A stretch of DNA of 64,000 nt from Micrococcaceae bacterium Sec5.8 (lineage in GTDB: Bacteria; Actinomycetota; Actinomycetes; Actinomycetales; Micrococcaceae): assembly GCA_039636775.1 (NCBI GenBank), contig CP143429.1, forward strand, positions 1,736,001-1,800,000, read 5' to 3'. This document shows, piece after piece, positions 1 to 11,223 of this stretch. Below the pieces are notes generated by a model. That model made no database searches, was not told where the DNA came from, and saw nothing but the letters and a program-made list of their open reading frames with translations. How positions within the stretch are numbered: position 1 is the stretch's first letter; the number at the start of each line of letters is the position of its first letter. Position numbers and translations under genes: made by a program.

Positions 1-1502
<1,502 letters not shown>

Positions 1503-1517
1503 CGGGGAGCTGGAGCG

Positions 1518-1742
1518 ATGTTCGACACGATTGCCGCGATCGGCGAACAGGCATTGCTGGACGGGTTCCGGCTCGCCGGCGTCAGCGTCTTCGCCGGCTC
1601 CACCGATGAGGAAATCCTTCACGCCTGGACGGCGTTGCCCCGGGACACCGCAATCGTCATCCTCACACCCCGTTCCGCGCAGGCACTGGAGCCAGTCCTG
1701 GCCGATCCCCGCTCACCCATGACCGTGGTGCTGCCATCATGA
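1518..1742 (+). CDS. atpF: V/A-type ATPase subunit F (short)
   Basis: Subunit F sits on the central stalk and regulates rotation. The start has the family pattern: a beta strand, then IGEQALLDGFRLAGV, matching the usual IGDxDTVxGFRLAG. A second strand, TAIVILTP, follows. At 74 aa it is shorter than the usual 100-115 aa, lacking most of the C-terminal half. The start at 1518 has GGGGAGCTGGAG just upstream as ribosome-binding site. It overlaps the next gene by 4 bp. Identification rests on the N-terminal motif and operon position. Confidence 0.72.
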   Translation: MFDTIAAIGEQALLDGFRLAGVSVFAGSTDEEILHAWTALPRDTAIVILTPRSAQALEPVLADPRSPMTVVLPS

Positions 1743-2260
1743 CCGGGCTCGCTCCGGAGTCCGAGGCGGCCTTGGGGCCGGTACGAATGGCGCTCAGGGC
1801 GGCGGCGGAGAAGCAGGCTGCTGAACTCCGGGACGCTGCCCGCAGCCAGGGCGATGCGCTGTTGGAAGCCGCACGGGCCGAAGCCGCTGGAATCCTCGCC
1901 GCCGCGGCTGACGAGGGTGCGGCCGCCGCCCGCTCGGAGGCCGCGCTGCGCTCGGCGCGGGCGCGCCGTGAAGCGCATGAGCTGGTCCTGGCACAACACA
2001 GTTCCCTCCGATTGGAACTCCGCCGCCGGGTTCGAGAGGCGGCGGTTGAACTCACGTCAGACCCCCGCTACCCAGGGTTGAGGGCACGGCTGACGGAACA
2101 GTGCCGGGAGTTGCTCGGTCCGGACGCCATCGTGTCCGAAAGCCCCGACGGCGGCGTCGTCGCCGAAGCAGGGTCACGCCGTCTGGACCTTTCCCTGCCT
2201 CTGCTTGCCGGGATGACCTTGGATTCGATGCCAGGGGCGGGTGAGCCGTGGAGCCGGTAG
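1739..2260 (+). CDS. atpE: V/A-type ATPase subunit E (peripheral stalk)
   Basis: Subunit E is part of the peripheral stalk that holds the catalytic head still. The 173-residue protein has a long Ala/Glu/Arg-rich helix over roughly residues 10-100, typical of the stalk coiled coil. A compact C-terminal domain contains a possible strand-helix unit around LRARLTEQCRELLGPDA and GGVVAEAGSRRLDLS, where other E subunits have their head-binding domain. It overlaps subunit F by 4 bp and subunit A by 13 bp. Sequence identity in this family is low, so the call rests mainly on architecture and position. Confidence 0.75.
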   Translation: MTGLAPESEAALGPVRMALRAAAEKQAAELRDAARSQGDALLEAARAEAAGILAAAADEGAAAARSEAALRSARARREAHELVLAQHSSLRLELRRRVREAAVELTSDPRYPGLRARLTEQCRELLGPDAIVSESPDGGVVAEAGSRRLDLSLPLLAGMTLDSMPGAGEPWSR

Positions 2261-3996
2261 CGGGCCGGAGGGAGGGCGCTGTGGTGCGTGTCAGCGGGCC
2301 CTTGGTGGAAATCGAGGGGGTTGAAGCGCTGTCCATGCTTGAGCTGATCGCTGTCGGGCCACGACGTATCAGCGCCGAAACGGTGGCCATTGCCGGGACC
2401 CGGGCCACGCTGCAGGCTTATGAATACACGGGTGGGCTGAAAGCGGGCGATGTTGCTGTTCCGACCGGCGGGGAGCTTTCCGGGCTCATGGGCCCGGGCC
2501 TGCTTGGCCAGGTGTTCGACGGGCTCATGCGCCCGCTGTCGTCGGCCCCGATGTGGCTGACGCCCGAGCGGTCCGGGTCGGTGGGAGACCCTACGGCGCT
2601 GGCCCGCGAATGGACTTTCAAGCCGGAGGCGGTGGCCGGCACCAAGGTTTCTGCCGGCGACATCCTGGGCACCGTGCCGGATTCGGGGTCGGTGGTGCAC
2701 CGGGTGCTGGTACCGGCGGGCGTGTCCGGTGAACTCAGCTGGCTCGCACCGGAGGGCCGGGCCCACGTCCTGGACACGGTCGCGGTGGTTGACGGCCTCG
2801 ATGTGGCCCTTTCCGAACAGTGCGCGGTGCGCCGGCCGCGTCCATTCCGGGCCAGGCACACCGGGACCGTGCCGCTGCATACCGGGCAGCGGGTCCTGGA
2901 CCTGATGTTCCCCGTGGTGCGGGGCGCCGCTGCCGCGGTTCCCGGTGGATTCGGGACCGGCAAAACCATGATGCTGCAGCAGATCGCCAAGTGGAGCGAC
3001 GCTGACGTCATTGTCTATGTGGGTTGCGGGGAACGCGGCAACGAAATGGCTGACGTCCTCGACGGGCTCTCACAGCTCGAAGACGGGCGCACCGGGGGCA
3101 AACTGATCGATCGGACCGTCATCATCGCCAACACCTCAAACATGCCCATGATGGCGCGTGAGGCGAGCATCTTCACCGGGATCACGGTGGCCGAATATTA
3201 CCGCGACATGGGGTACGACGTCGTCGTGATCGCGGACTCAACCTCCCGCTGGGCAGAGGCGCTTCGTGAATTTGCCAACCGCAACGGCGACCTTCCCGCA
3301 GAGGAGGGCTACCCGGCCAATCTCGCCTCCGAACTGGCCTCCTTCTACGAGCGGGCAGGCCGTGTGACCACGCTCGGCGGCAAGACTGCGTCCGTGACGG
3401 TCATCGGGGCGGTATCCCCGCCCGGCGGTGACATGACGGAACCGGTGACCACGGACACCCAGCGGTTCGTCCGGTCCCTCTGGATGCTGGACCGGGACCT
3501 GGCCTACTCCCGGCATTACCCCGCCGTGAGCTGGACCGGCTCCTTTGCCCGCGACGCCGAAGCCATCGGCGCCTGGCATGGGGACAACGGCGACCCGGGC
3601 TGGGCCGCCCGCCGTGCCCGCGCCGCTGCCCTGCTGGCCGAGTCGGACCGGCTGGCCGAGCTGGCGGAAATCATTGGAGCCTCATCGTTGCCGGGCCACG
3701 AACGGATGGTGCTGCTGGGCGGGCGCCTGCTGCGCGACGGCGTGTTGATGCAGAACGCGCTGAGCGCCAATGACGCGTTCTGTTCCCCGGAAAAAGGCGC
3801 CGCCCTGCTGGACCTCGTGCTCGACGTCGTGGACGCATGCCAGAAACTTGTGGAACGGGGCGTGGCCGCCACCACCGTGGAGCAATCCGATCTCAGCCCG
3901 GTCCTGCGGGCCCGTGAAGAAACAGGTCCCTCGGACGCCGCAGCCGTGAAGGCCCGCAGCTCCGAGGTGCTCAAGGTATTGGAGGCCCTGCAGTGA
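2248..3996 (+). CDS. atpA: V/A-type ATPase catalytic subunit A
   Basis: This is the nucleotide-hydrolysing subunit of the A3B3 head. The 582-residue length is typical. The Walker A motif reads GGFGTGKT near residue 233; many homologues have GAFGCGKT. The Walker B strand VVVIADSTSRWAEALREF and the motif VGCGERGNEM with its catalytic glutamate are present. The A-type insertion domain (roughly residues 110-200) is present, separating this from F-type beta. The start is the GTG at 2248 inside the end of subunit E; translation gives RREGAVVRVSGPLVEIEG, the usual N-terminal beta-barrel. The stop overlaps subunit B by 4 bp. Confidence 0.95.
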   Translation: MEPVAGRREGAVVRVSGPLVEIEGVEALSMLELIAVGPRRISAETVAIAGTRATLQAYEYTGGLKAGDVAVPTGGELSGLMGPGLLGQVFDGLMRPLSSAPMWLTPERSGSVGDPTALAREWTFKPEAVAGTKVSAGDILGTVPDSGSVVHRVLVPAGVSGELSWLAPEGRAHVLDTVAVVDGLDVALSEQCAVRRPRPFRARHTGTVPLHTGQRVLDLMFPVVRGAAAAVPGGFGTGKTMMLQQIAKWSDADVIVYVGCGERGNEMADVLDGLSQLEDGRTGGKLIDRTVIIANTSNMPMMAREASIFTGITVAEYYRDMGYDVVVIADSTSRWAEALREFANRNGDLPAEEGYPANLASELASFYERAGRVTTLGGKTASVTVIGAVSPPGGDMTEPVTTDTQRFVRSLWMLDRDLAYSRHYPAVSWTGSFARDAEAIGAWHGDNGDPGWAARRARAAALLAESDRLAELAEIIGASSLPGHERMVLLGGRLLRDGVLMQNALSANDAFCSPEKGAALLDLVLDVVDACQKLVERGVAATTVEQSDLSPVLRAREETGPSDAAAVKARSSEVLKVLEALQ

Positions 3997-5450
3997 ACCA
4001 CCCGGAAGTCACGGCCAAGGTCAGTGTGCCTGATGCTGCCGGATCGCTCCCGCTGTCCTCCGGCTTCGCCGCACAGATTTCCCACGGAGACATCCGGGAG
4101 CTCCGCGGGCCGCTGCTCGTCGCTGGCGGGATAGACGGCGTGGGATGGGATGAATTTGCCACCATCGACATGGACGGCGGCGAGCGGCGGCATGGCCTGG
4201 TCCTCGAAGTGGACCGGGATCTCGCAACCTTGCAGGTGCTTGAAAGCACCGACGGGATGTCGCTGGGGGGAATCCGGATCCGTTTTGAGGGCCGCCCCCT
4301 TCACATCCAGGTGGGAACCGGATGGCTGGGGCGGGTCTGCAACGGACGCGGGGAACCGCTCGACGGTGGACCGCCGGTGACCGGCACGGCAACCCTGCCA
4401 GTCAGCGGTTGGCCGCTGAACCCGGTTTACCGGGAACCGCCGCAGGAACCTGTCCTGACCGGCATCTCGGTCATCGATGCCTTGACCACACTGGTCAGGG
4501 GACAAAAACTTCCCATCTTCTCTGTACCAGGTCTCCCGCACCTGACGCTCGCCACCCAGATCGCGGCACAGGCGACCTCGAGCGGCCAGTCATTCCGCGT
4601 GGTGTTCGCCGCCATGGGTCTGGCCCACGCGGATATCGCCTACGTCCGGGACCGTCTCGAAGAACGCTCTGCCGAGGGAGAGCTCGTTCTCCTGCTGAAC
4701 GCTGCCGACGATCCGGTCATTGAACGAATCCTCACCCCGCGGATCGCCCTGACCATCGCCGAACACCTCGCTTATACCGAAGGTCACGACGTGCTCGTGA
4801 TCATGTCGGACATGACGAGTTACGCCGAAGCGGTCCGTGAGGTGTCCGCAGCGCGGCGGGAGATCCCGGCCCGGCGGGGCTACCCCGGCTACCTCTACAG
4901 CGATCTCGCCACCCTGTACGAGCGTTGCGGTCGGGTCAAGGGCCACGACGGCTCCGTAACGATCGTTCCGGTGCTGACGATGCCGGCTGGCGACATCACC
5001 CACCCGGTGCCTGACCTGACGGGCTACATCACGGAGGGGCAGATTGTCCTTGCACCTGAGATAGCCGCGCGCGGCATCTACCCGCCGGTAGACGTCCTGT
5101 CCTCGCTGTCGCGGCTGATGCGCAGCGGCGCCGGCAAGGACCGGACCCGCGAGGACCACCTCGACGTGGCGGCCCAGGTCCTTGCGGCCATGGCGCGTGC
5201 GCGGCAGGCCACCGAACTGGCCGAACTGGTGGGTGCGGGCGCTCTGAGCGAAACCGACCGCAGCTACATCCAGTACCGGACGCTGGTTGAAGAAGGTCTC
5301 TTCAACCAGCGGCGTGATGAAATCCGGTCTTTGGACGATACCCTGGCCCGGGCTTGGGAAGCGCTGGCGGCGCTGCCGGAACAGGAGCTGACCATGGTGT
5401 CAACCACCTTCCTGGAACGTTACCTTCCCGGCCGGGATGACCATCCATGA
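3993..5450 (+). CDS. atpB: V/A-type ATPase regulatory subunit B
   Basis: This is the non-catalytic nucleotide-site subunit that alternates with A in the head. The 485-residue protein has an N-terminal beta-barrel, a central domain with GISVIDALTTLVRGQKLPIF and MSDMTSYAEAVREVS, and ARRGYPGYLYSDLATLYERC, all hallmarks of B subunits. There is no functional Walker A, as expected for B. It overlaps A by 4 bp upstream and D by 4 bp downstream. An N-terminal extension of about 25 residues precedes the first conserved segment (HGDIRELRGPLLVAGGIDGV). Confidence 0.95.
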   Translation: MNHPEVTAKVSVPDAAGSLPLSSGFAAQISHGDIRELRGPLLVAGGIDGVGWDEFATIDMDGGERRHGLVLEVDRDLATLQVLESTDGMSLGGIRIRFEGRPLHIQVGTGWLGRVCNGRGEPLDGGPPVTGTATLPVSGWPLNPVYREPPQEPVLTGISVIDALTTLVRGQKLPIFSVPGLPHLTLATQIAAQATSSGQSFRVVFAAMGLAHADIAYVRDRLEERSAEGELVLLLNAADDPVIERILTPRIALTIAEHLAYTEGHDVLVIMSDMTSYAEAVREVSAARREIPARRGYPGYLYSDLATLYERCGRVKGHDGSVTIVPVLTMPAGDITHPVPDLTGYITEGQIVLAPEIAARGIYPPVDVLSSLSRLMRSGAGKDRTREDHLDVAAQVLAAMARARQATELAELVGAGALSETDRSYIQYRTLVEEGLFNQRRDEIRSLDDTLARAWEALAALPEQELTMVSTTFLERYLPGRDDHP

Positions 5451-6085
5451 GCAGCACGGGACGGGCAGGGAAGGTCCAGGTAGAGCGCCGGCTGCTGACC
5501 GCCCGGCACGGCGCACGACTGTTGGACCGGAAACAGCACATTCTGGCGGACGAGCTGGAACGGCTCCAGCTTCGTGCGGAGCTGGCCCGTACGGAGTGGG
5601 AAGGGCTGGCAACCGAAGCTGCGCTCTGGCTCCGTCGCGCTGCCGCCCTGGACGGAAGCGGACGCATTGGGATGGCCGCACCGCTGGCACCGGCGGGCGT
5701 CCGGCTGCGGTGGGGCAGCACCATGGGCGTGGCATATCCCGAAGATCCGGAGTGCCAGCTTCCGGCCGCGTCCCCGGCGGTCGGAAGCTCGGCCCTGTCC
5801 TACACAGCTACCGTCCATCGCAGCGCCCTTGAGGCCGGGATCCGGTACGCCGCCGTCCAGCGTGCGGAAAAGCTGCTGACAGCGGAACTTGCCGCGACCC
5901 GGACCCGGCAGCGGGCGGTTGAAAACCGCTGGATCCCCCGACTCGAGAAAGAACTCATGGATATCCGCCGGCAGCTTGACGCGCAGGAACTCGAAGAGAG
6001 CCTGCGTCTGCGCTGGGCCGCCGACCAGAACGCAGGCACATCACGGAGCGCTGCGCCCGATGCCGATAGGAAGGTGGGTCCATGA
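5447..6085 (+). CDS. atpD: V/A-type ATPase subunit D (central stalk)
   Basis: Subunit D is the long coiled-coil rotor shaft inside the A3B3 head. The N-terminal helix RRLLTARHGARLLDRKQHIL is the family signature. The C-terminal helix (roughly residues 140-200), rich in Arg, Glu and Leu, would pack antiparallel to it. The 212-residue length is normal. The start overlaps subunit B and the stop overlaps the following stress-protein gene by 4 bp, so the operon extends beyond the ATPase genes. The last 15 or so residues are polar and probably disordered. Confidence 0.88.
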   Translation: MSSTGRAGKVQVERRLLTARHGARLLDRKQHILADELERLQLRAELARTEWEGLATEAALWLRRAAALDGSGRIGMAAPLAPAGVRLRWGSTMGVAYPEDPECQLPAASPAVGSSALSYTATVHRSALEAGIRYAAVQRAEKLLTAELAATRTRQRAVENRWIPRLEKELMDIRRQLDAQELEESLRLRWAADQNAGTSRSAAPDADRKVGP

Positions 6086-6522
6086 ACGACGTGATCCTAG
6101 TGGCCGTGAACGACTCCCGGGCGGCGTTCCGGGCAGCCGAAGTGGCCGTCGATTATGCCCGCCGGCTCGGCGCGAGCCTGAAAGTGGTGACGGTAAGGGA
6201 CCCCGCGGCGCTGGTCAAGCATCCCGGAAACATCGACCCGGCCGCCCTGGCGAAACATGCCGACCTGGCCGCCGAAGCCGCATTCAGGCATGTTGCCTCG
6301 CTGGCAGCGGCGGCAGGCGTGGAGGTGTCCTTCAGCCAGCGCTCCGGACGGGTCGCCGCGGAAATCCTGGCCGCGGCCCGTGAAGTCCATGCCGTGCTGA
6401 TAGTCGTGGCCCTGGTAGACCGCCCCGCCAGTGCAACGCCTTATATAGGAAGCCACACCCTGCGCATTCTGGAGTTCTCTGGCGTCCCCGTCTTGGTGGT
6501 ACCGCTGCGTGGGGCTACGTGA
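6082..6522 (+). CDS. Universal stress protein (UspA fold), last gene of V-ATPase operon
   Basis: This is a single-domain USP of 146 residues. The first strand (VILVAVNDSRAAFRAAEVAV), the central helices and the last strand (GVPVLVVPL) follow the fold. The usual ATP loop (G-x2-G-x9-G-S/T) is not intact: VDRPASATPYIGSHTL keeps only the distal G-S, so it may not bind ATP. The 4-bp overlap with subunit D suggests it is co-expressed with the proton pump and may monitor or protect it; this is inference. A terminator hairpin overlaps its stop codon. Its 3' end has a decayed homologue at 18695-18736. Confidence 0.85.
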   Translation: MNDVILVAVNDSRAAFRAAEVAVDYARRLGASLKVVTVRDPAALVKHPGNIDPAALAKHADLAAEAAFRHVASLAAAAGVEVSFSQRSGRVAAEILAAAREVHAVLIVVALVDRPASATPYIGSHTLRILEFSGVPVLVVPLRGAT

Positions 6523-6532
6523 GAGCCCCACG
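6508..6532 (+). terminator. Hairpin at end of V-ATPase/USP operon
   Basis: A perfect 9-bp stem (CGTGGGGCT and AGCCCCACG) with a 7-nt loop spans the USP stop codon. No T-tract follows, as is common in actinobacteria. Confidence 0.55.
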
Positions 6533-6587
6533 GCAGACCCCCGAAGTTAGTTCGGTTTACGTCGGACCGATTGACGGGGCGATTTCC

Positions 6588-6651
6588 GTTGCCAGACAAA
6601 GGTGAGTCTCAGGGCGGAGACGGAGACGGAGATGGAGACGGAGACGGAGGC
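6588..6651 (-). pseudogene. 3'-end relic of an APC permease gene
   Basis: The minus strand reads SVSALRLTFVW, which matches the C-terminus of the intact permease at 18808-20148 (SVSALRLAFVR). At DNA level the stretch gacaaaggtgagtctcaggg differs from the intact gene at only two positions. It lies convergent to and just after a USP gene, exactly as the relic USP end and the intact permease are placed near 18.7 kb. The rest of the permease is gone. The preserved piece is short, but the DNA match and shared context make common descent likely. Confidence 0.6.
6616..6651. repeat. Hexanucleotide tandem repeat (GGAGAC)x6
   Basis: Six consecutive 6-bp units: ggagac, ggagac, ggagat, ggagac, ggagac, ggaggc. 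The intact permease has only ggagac-ggaggc at the same place, so the relic appears to have expanded from two to six units. Confidence 0.85.
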
Positions 6652-6863
6652 GGTGGGCGAGGTGCACAAAACAGGCGACGCTCTCCATGCGGTAAGCATC
6701 ATGGCGGCGCGCCCTTCCAGCCTAGCTGTCGGTGAACACTGAATCGTGAGCGCTGGACAGCCAGCGGGGAACGAGCCAAGAATGAGCCAGAGGGTGACGG
6801 CGGGACTCCTGCGTTCCCGGCAGGGTTCCATCAGCCCGCCGATCTGATCAGGGGAGGCAGGAC

Positions 6864-8060
<1,197 letters not shown>

Positions 8061-8183
8061 ACCCGACCCGCACATCGGGGTGGAGTGCCGCCGGCAAGCG
8101 AACCGCTGAACATCCGCCGGGAGCTTGCTGTTCAGGAGGTGGCGAGATGCTGCGTCGGCGCCGGGGGCGCTGGGTGAAACTCA

Positions 8184-8230
8184 GGGGCGGGCAAGCCTGC
8201 GCGGCCTGAACGCCCAGACGTGCCCGCCCC
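8184..8230 (+). terminator. Long-stem inverted repeat, possible terminator of the monooxygenase
   Basis: A perfect 10-bp inverted repeat, GGGGCGGGCA and TGCCCGCCCC, has a 27-nt GC-rich loop and lies about 125 bp after the monooxygenase stop. There is no T-run. It could equally be an element-end repeat. Confidence 0.35.
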
Positions 8231-8237
8231 AAGGTCT

Positions 8238-8335
8238 CGTGAACCGCGGCAGGCTACTGCGGCGTACGGGGCGCCGGATTTTCGAACTGCCGGGCGACGA
8301 GGACGTCGGTCGAGGAATGGGCCAGGATGGAGTGA
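8238..8335 (-). pseudogene. 3'-end relic of a CPA1 Na+/H+ antiporter gene
   Basis: Bases from gtgaaccgcggcaggctact through acgaggacgtcggtcgagga closely follow the 3' end of the intact antiporter gene at 20740-20835, including its downstream spacer. The corresponding protein end (HSSTDVLVARQF) is recognisable only with frame slips. The gene body is absent. This places an antiporter tail after the monooxygenase, as a second trace of the cassette that is intact near 20 kb. Confidence 0.6.
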
Positions 8336-8491
8336 GTATGTCAACCTGATTTAGGACCACTGAGACGGCCTGATCCAGGACCACCTGCCATTCCGTTGCA
8401 GGAACCTCGAAGGCTCTACGGAATAACTTCAGTGGTTTCAGGCAGCGCAGTTGATATGGCCTGTCGGGGCCACCCCAACTAGGGTCGTTCC

Positions 8492-8881
8492 ATGCTCAAG
8501 TCGCTGATCGAACGCCCGGCCGTCTTAGTGTCGGAACTAGGGTTGATGCTTCTTGGACTCGTACTTTCGATGATTGGGATTACCAGTTTTGCTAGCGCTT
8601 TCACCGCTGACCGCCTTGCGTTCGCTGGTGCGTTCACTTTCCTTCTAGCTAGTGCCTGGTGCATCTCGGTGAGTCTGATTACGTTGCTGGGCCACCCCCG
8701 TTCAACTGTTGGAAGGGTTTCGTTGATGGTGGGCGGATGGCTGGGTGCGGCCTATCCTTTGAGTTTGGCCTTCACATACTTCGGCAACGCGTACATCGTG
8801 GCGCTACCCGTCTCGATTGCAGGCATGGCGTTGGCTCTTACCTCCTTAGGGAATAAGACAACGAGCGGCGCCAAGGTCTAA
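8492..8881 (+). CDS. Hypothetical small integral membrane protein (4 TM)
   Basis: A 129-residue protein with four hydrophobic segments (about residues 10-32, 38-60, 72-95, 98-118) and no motif I recognise. Base composition is visibly less GC-rich than its neighbours, with codons such as cttagt, ctaggg and ttttgct, suggesting acquisition. It starts at an ATG after gggtcgttcc, which is a weak ribosome-binding site. Its stop overlaps by 4 bp the end of the oppositely oriented istB relic. It may be a passenger of an IS21-like remnant or an insertion-flanking gene. Function is unknown. Confidence 0.5.
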   Translation: MLKSLIERPAVLVSELGLMLLGLVLSMIGITSFASAFTADRLAFAGAFTFLLASAWCISVSLITLLGHPRSTVGRVSLMVGGWLGAAYPLSLAFTYFGNAYIVALPVSIAGMALALTSLGNKTTSGAKV

Positions 8882-9375
8882 CCTGCGGTTTGTTGGGCGA
8901 GGGTGTGGGCGAGGCGGTAGGAATCGGTACCGGTTTCGATGATGGCGCGGTTAAACGTCAGCCGATCGACGATGGCGGCGCAGAGGCGCGGGTCGGTGAA
9001 GGTTTTTGTCCAGCCGGAGAAGGATTCGTTGGAAGGCGATTGCGATGGAGTTCTTCTCTTCCCTTTCGGTGAGGAGCTGGAAGAGGAGTTCGGCGCCGCG
9101 ACGGTCCAGTTCCATATAACCGAGGTCATTGATGCAGAGCAGGTCGACGCGGCCGTAGCGGACATGGTTTTGGCCAGCATCTTTTCATCGGCGGCTTCGA
9201 CGAGTTCGGTTACGAGCCGGGTCGCGAGTGTGTATTTGAACCGGTAGCCCTTCTCGGCCGCGGCGGTGCCGAGCCCGATGAGCAGGTGCGATTTGCCGGT
9301 CCCGGAGTCTCCGATCAGGCACAGGGGTGAGCCCTTGCGGGTCTTGTCGCGGACAGCCAGCTTGGTCTGGCCGGC
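8878..9375 (-). pseudogene. istB: istB-like ATPase fragment of an IS21-family element, frameshifted
   Basis: IstB is the AAA+ helper of IS21 transposition. The minus strand reads DKTRKGSPLCLIGDSGTGKS (Walker A) near 9300. It shifts frame near 9170 into GRVDLLCINDLGYMELDRRG (Walker B region, normally IDELGY). It shifts again near 9040 into SGWTKTFTDPRLCAAIVDRL and ends with TGTDSYRLAHTLAQQ. The N-terminal third is missing: at about 9375 the sequence switches abruptly into the second monooxygenase copy. No istA is present. Two frameshifts plus truncation mean it is dead. Confidence 0.8.
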
Positions 9376-10490
9376 AGGGAAGTCGAGCTCCTCGAGAAAT
9401 CGGTCGCCCCGCGCCCCGATGGCTACATGATGGACTTCTTTGGCCCGGGGGTGGAGGCGGCGGAGCGGATTGGTCTTTACCCGGCGGCTCGCGGCAGTGG
9501 CCTACCCTGTCGAGGCAGCCGAGTATGTCGATGCGACAGGGCACCCCATGTCCAGCCTCGATTACGACCAGTTCGCGCGGCTGGCCGGCGGGAACGTCCT
9601 GAGCCTGCTGCGCCCTGACATGGAGCGAGCCGCCCGCGCGGCGCTTGAAGACGTGGCGCCCGGCCGGGTGCGGGTCAGTTATGGGGCGCCGGTATCCCGT
9701 GTATGGAGTGACGACGACGGCGTTCAGATCGCCGTCGAGGGCTCCCCGGAGGTGACGGTCGCCGCGGACGTCCTCCGCTGACGGCATCCATTCCCGAGTG
9801 CGCTCCCAGGTGTTCGGCCCCGAAGCCGAGTATCTGCGCCCCTTGGGCATGCGGGCAGCAGCCTTCATCGTGACCGAACCGCTCCTGAACGCCCGTTTCC
9901 GGAACCGTTTCATCCTTCCCGACAGCATCGAGCGGGTGGCCGGACTCTACAGCCTCCGCTCGGACGAGGCGGCGGCATTAGTGGTCTAACGGGACGCTAC
10001 CGGCACGCCGGAGGGCCAGCGGTCCAGGAGCCCGCGGGAGCGGCTGCGCCGGGAGTTCTCCGGACTCGGCCACGCCGTGGACCGGCTGCTGAAACTTTGT
10101 CCCGAGCATCCTTACGACGATGTCGTCGCACAGATTGTGATGCTGGACTGGCAGCGCGGCCGGACCGTTCTCGTGGGTGACGCCTGCGGTGCAGCGTCGC
10201 TCCTCGCGGGGCAGGGCGGCTCACTCGCCATCGCCGGTGCCGCGCACCTGGGGGACGTCCTCGGACCTGTGGTCTCACCGGATTGGATCAGCCAGGCACT
10301 TGTCGACTTCGAGCGACGCTGGCGGCCCGTGGTCGAGGAGGCCCAAGCCGCCGGGCGCCGCGCCGCGTCATCGTTCCTCCCCGCCAATAGGACCCAGCGG
10401 CTCCTGCACCGGTGGATCATCCAGGCAACCCATCTGCCCGGAATCGACCGGCTGGTGGCACACCGGATCGTGGGCCGGGTCGCAAAGTGA
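9376..10490 (+). pseudogene. Second copy of the FAD monooxygenase, inactivated
   Basis: This is homologous along its length to the gene at 6864-8060, starting at the equivalent of residue 24 (EVELLEKS). Three lesions are visible against the intact copy. One extra G near 9482 turns cccgcgg into cccggcgg. Five bases are missing near 9776, in the LVGADG motif. A TAC-to-TAA nonsense change lies at 9987-9989. The remaining third (from 10077) is well preserved, including TVLVGDACGAASLLAGQGG and the C-terminus GIDRLVAHRIVGRVAK. The 5' end was lost at the junction with istB. Confidence 0.9.
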
Positions 10491-10860
10491 ACCTGATTGA
10501 CACATCACGTCGCTAATGGCATTGAATAGACCGCATCTGTGCCCCTCATCTAAGGGCCGATTTGCCTATCTGACTTGAGCTATGGGTTCCGGCACTTGCG
10601 GCTCCGGCCGGCAGGACAGTTCCGGCCTTCCGGAGGGCGGCCCGGCGCCGGGATGGCCCCTGAACTGAGACTGAAAATCGCTGTTGATAAAGGACCGGTG
10701 AGGTCGCTGGAACCAGGACCAATGCGCGCCACTTCGGTGGCTCAACTGTATGCCTCAGCAAAGTTGCGCTTGTAGATGGCGGAGGAGCATCGGGACGGGC
10801 GTGCCCGGCGGGAACGTGCTGGAGCCCAAGCGCAACGGGGCCCTCCCGTGGATGGACGCC
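10491..10860. other. Intergenic stretch, no gene recognised
   Basis: Between the monooxygenase pseudogene and the lipoprotein remnant I see no frame with family-like sequence and no convincing hairpin. Short open frames here have poor start contexts. Confidence 0.4.
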
Positions 10861-11189
10861 CTACTTGTCGCCCGACGACGCTGACGGGCTCACGGTGGGA
10901 AGGAAGGGACGGTATGCCTGCAAGGTGCCGTCCAACACCGGGGTGGAGAGCTCTTTTTGCTCCGATCCTACGGTCACCGTAACCGGCAACCTGGAACCCG
11001 GAATTTCACTGACTGAGGAGAAGAGGAGCTGCCTGGTATCGAACCCGAGCTGCCCTTGTGACTCCACGCGAACGGTGACGTTGTCGTTCGCGTCGGAAAA
11101 GCCAACATCTACAGGTGAAGTTGACGTGTTGAAAAGAGTGCCTAGGAACCTCCCTGGCTTGTTTTCATCCTCTGAAACAAGGAGCAGAC
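10861..11189 (-). pseudogene. Lipoprotein gene, C-terminal part (split by IS3 copy 1)
   Basis: After the insertion the minus frame reads LLLVSEDENKPGRFLGTLFN and continues with a beta-rich domain ending SASSGDK. It resembles small actinobacterial lipoproteins of about 180 aa with a beta-sandwich domain. Removing the IS together with one copy of the gac duplication joins GGVEVRS (from 12745 onward) in frame to LLLVSEDE, rebuilding a continuous protein. The gene was therefore intact until the insertion. Confidence 0.8.
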
Positions 11190-11223
11190 CGGAATTTGTC
11201 AAGGTGAATGAGGCCAGTGGGAG

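Noticed and set aside
3516..4541. Minus-strand 341-codon open frame across the subunit A/B junction
   Set aside because: Antisense to two clearly real ATPase subunits.
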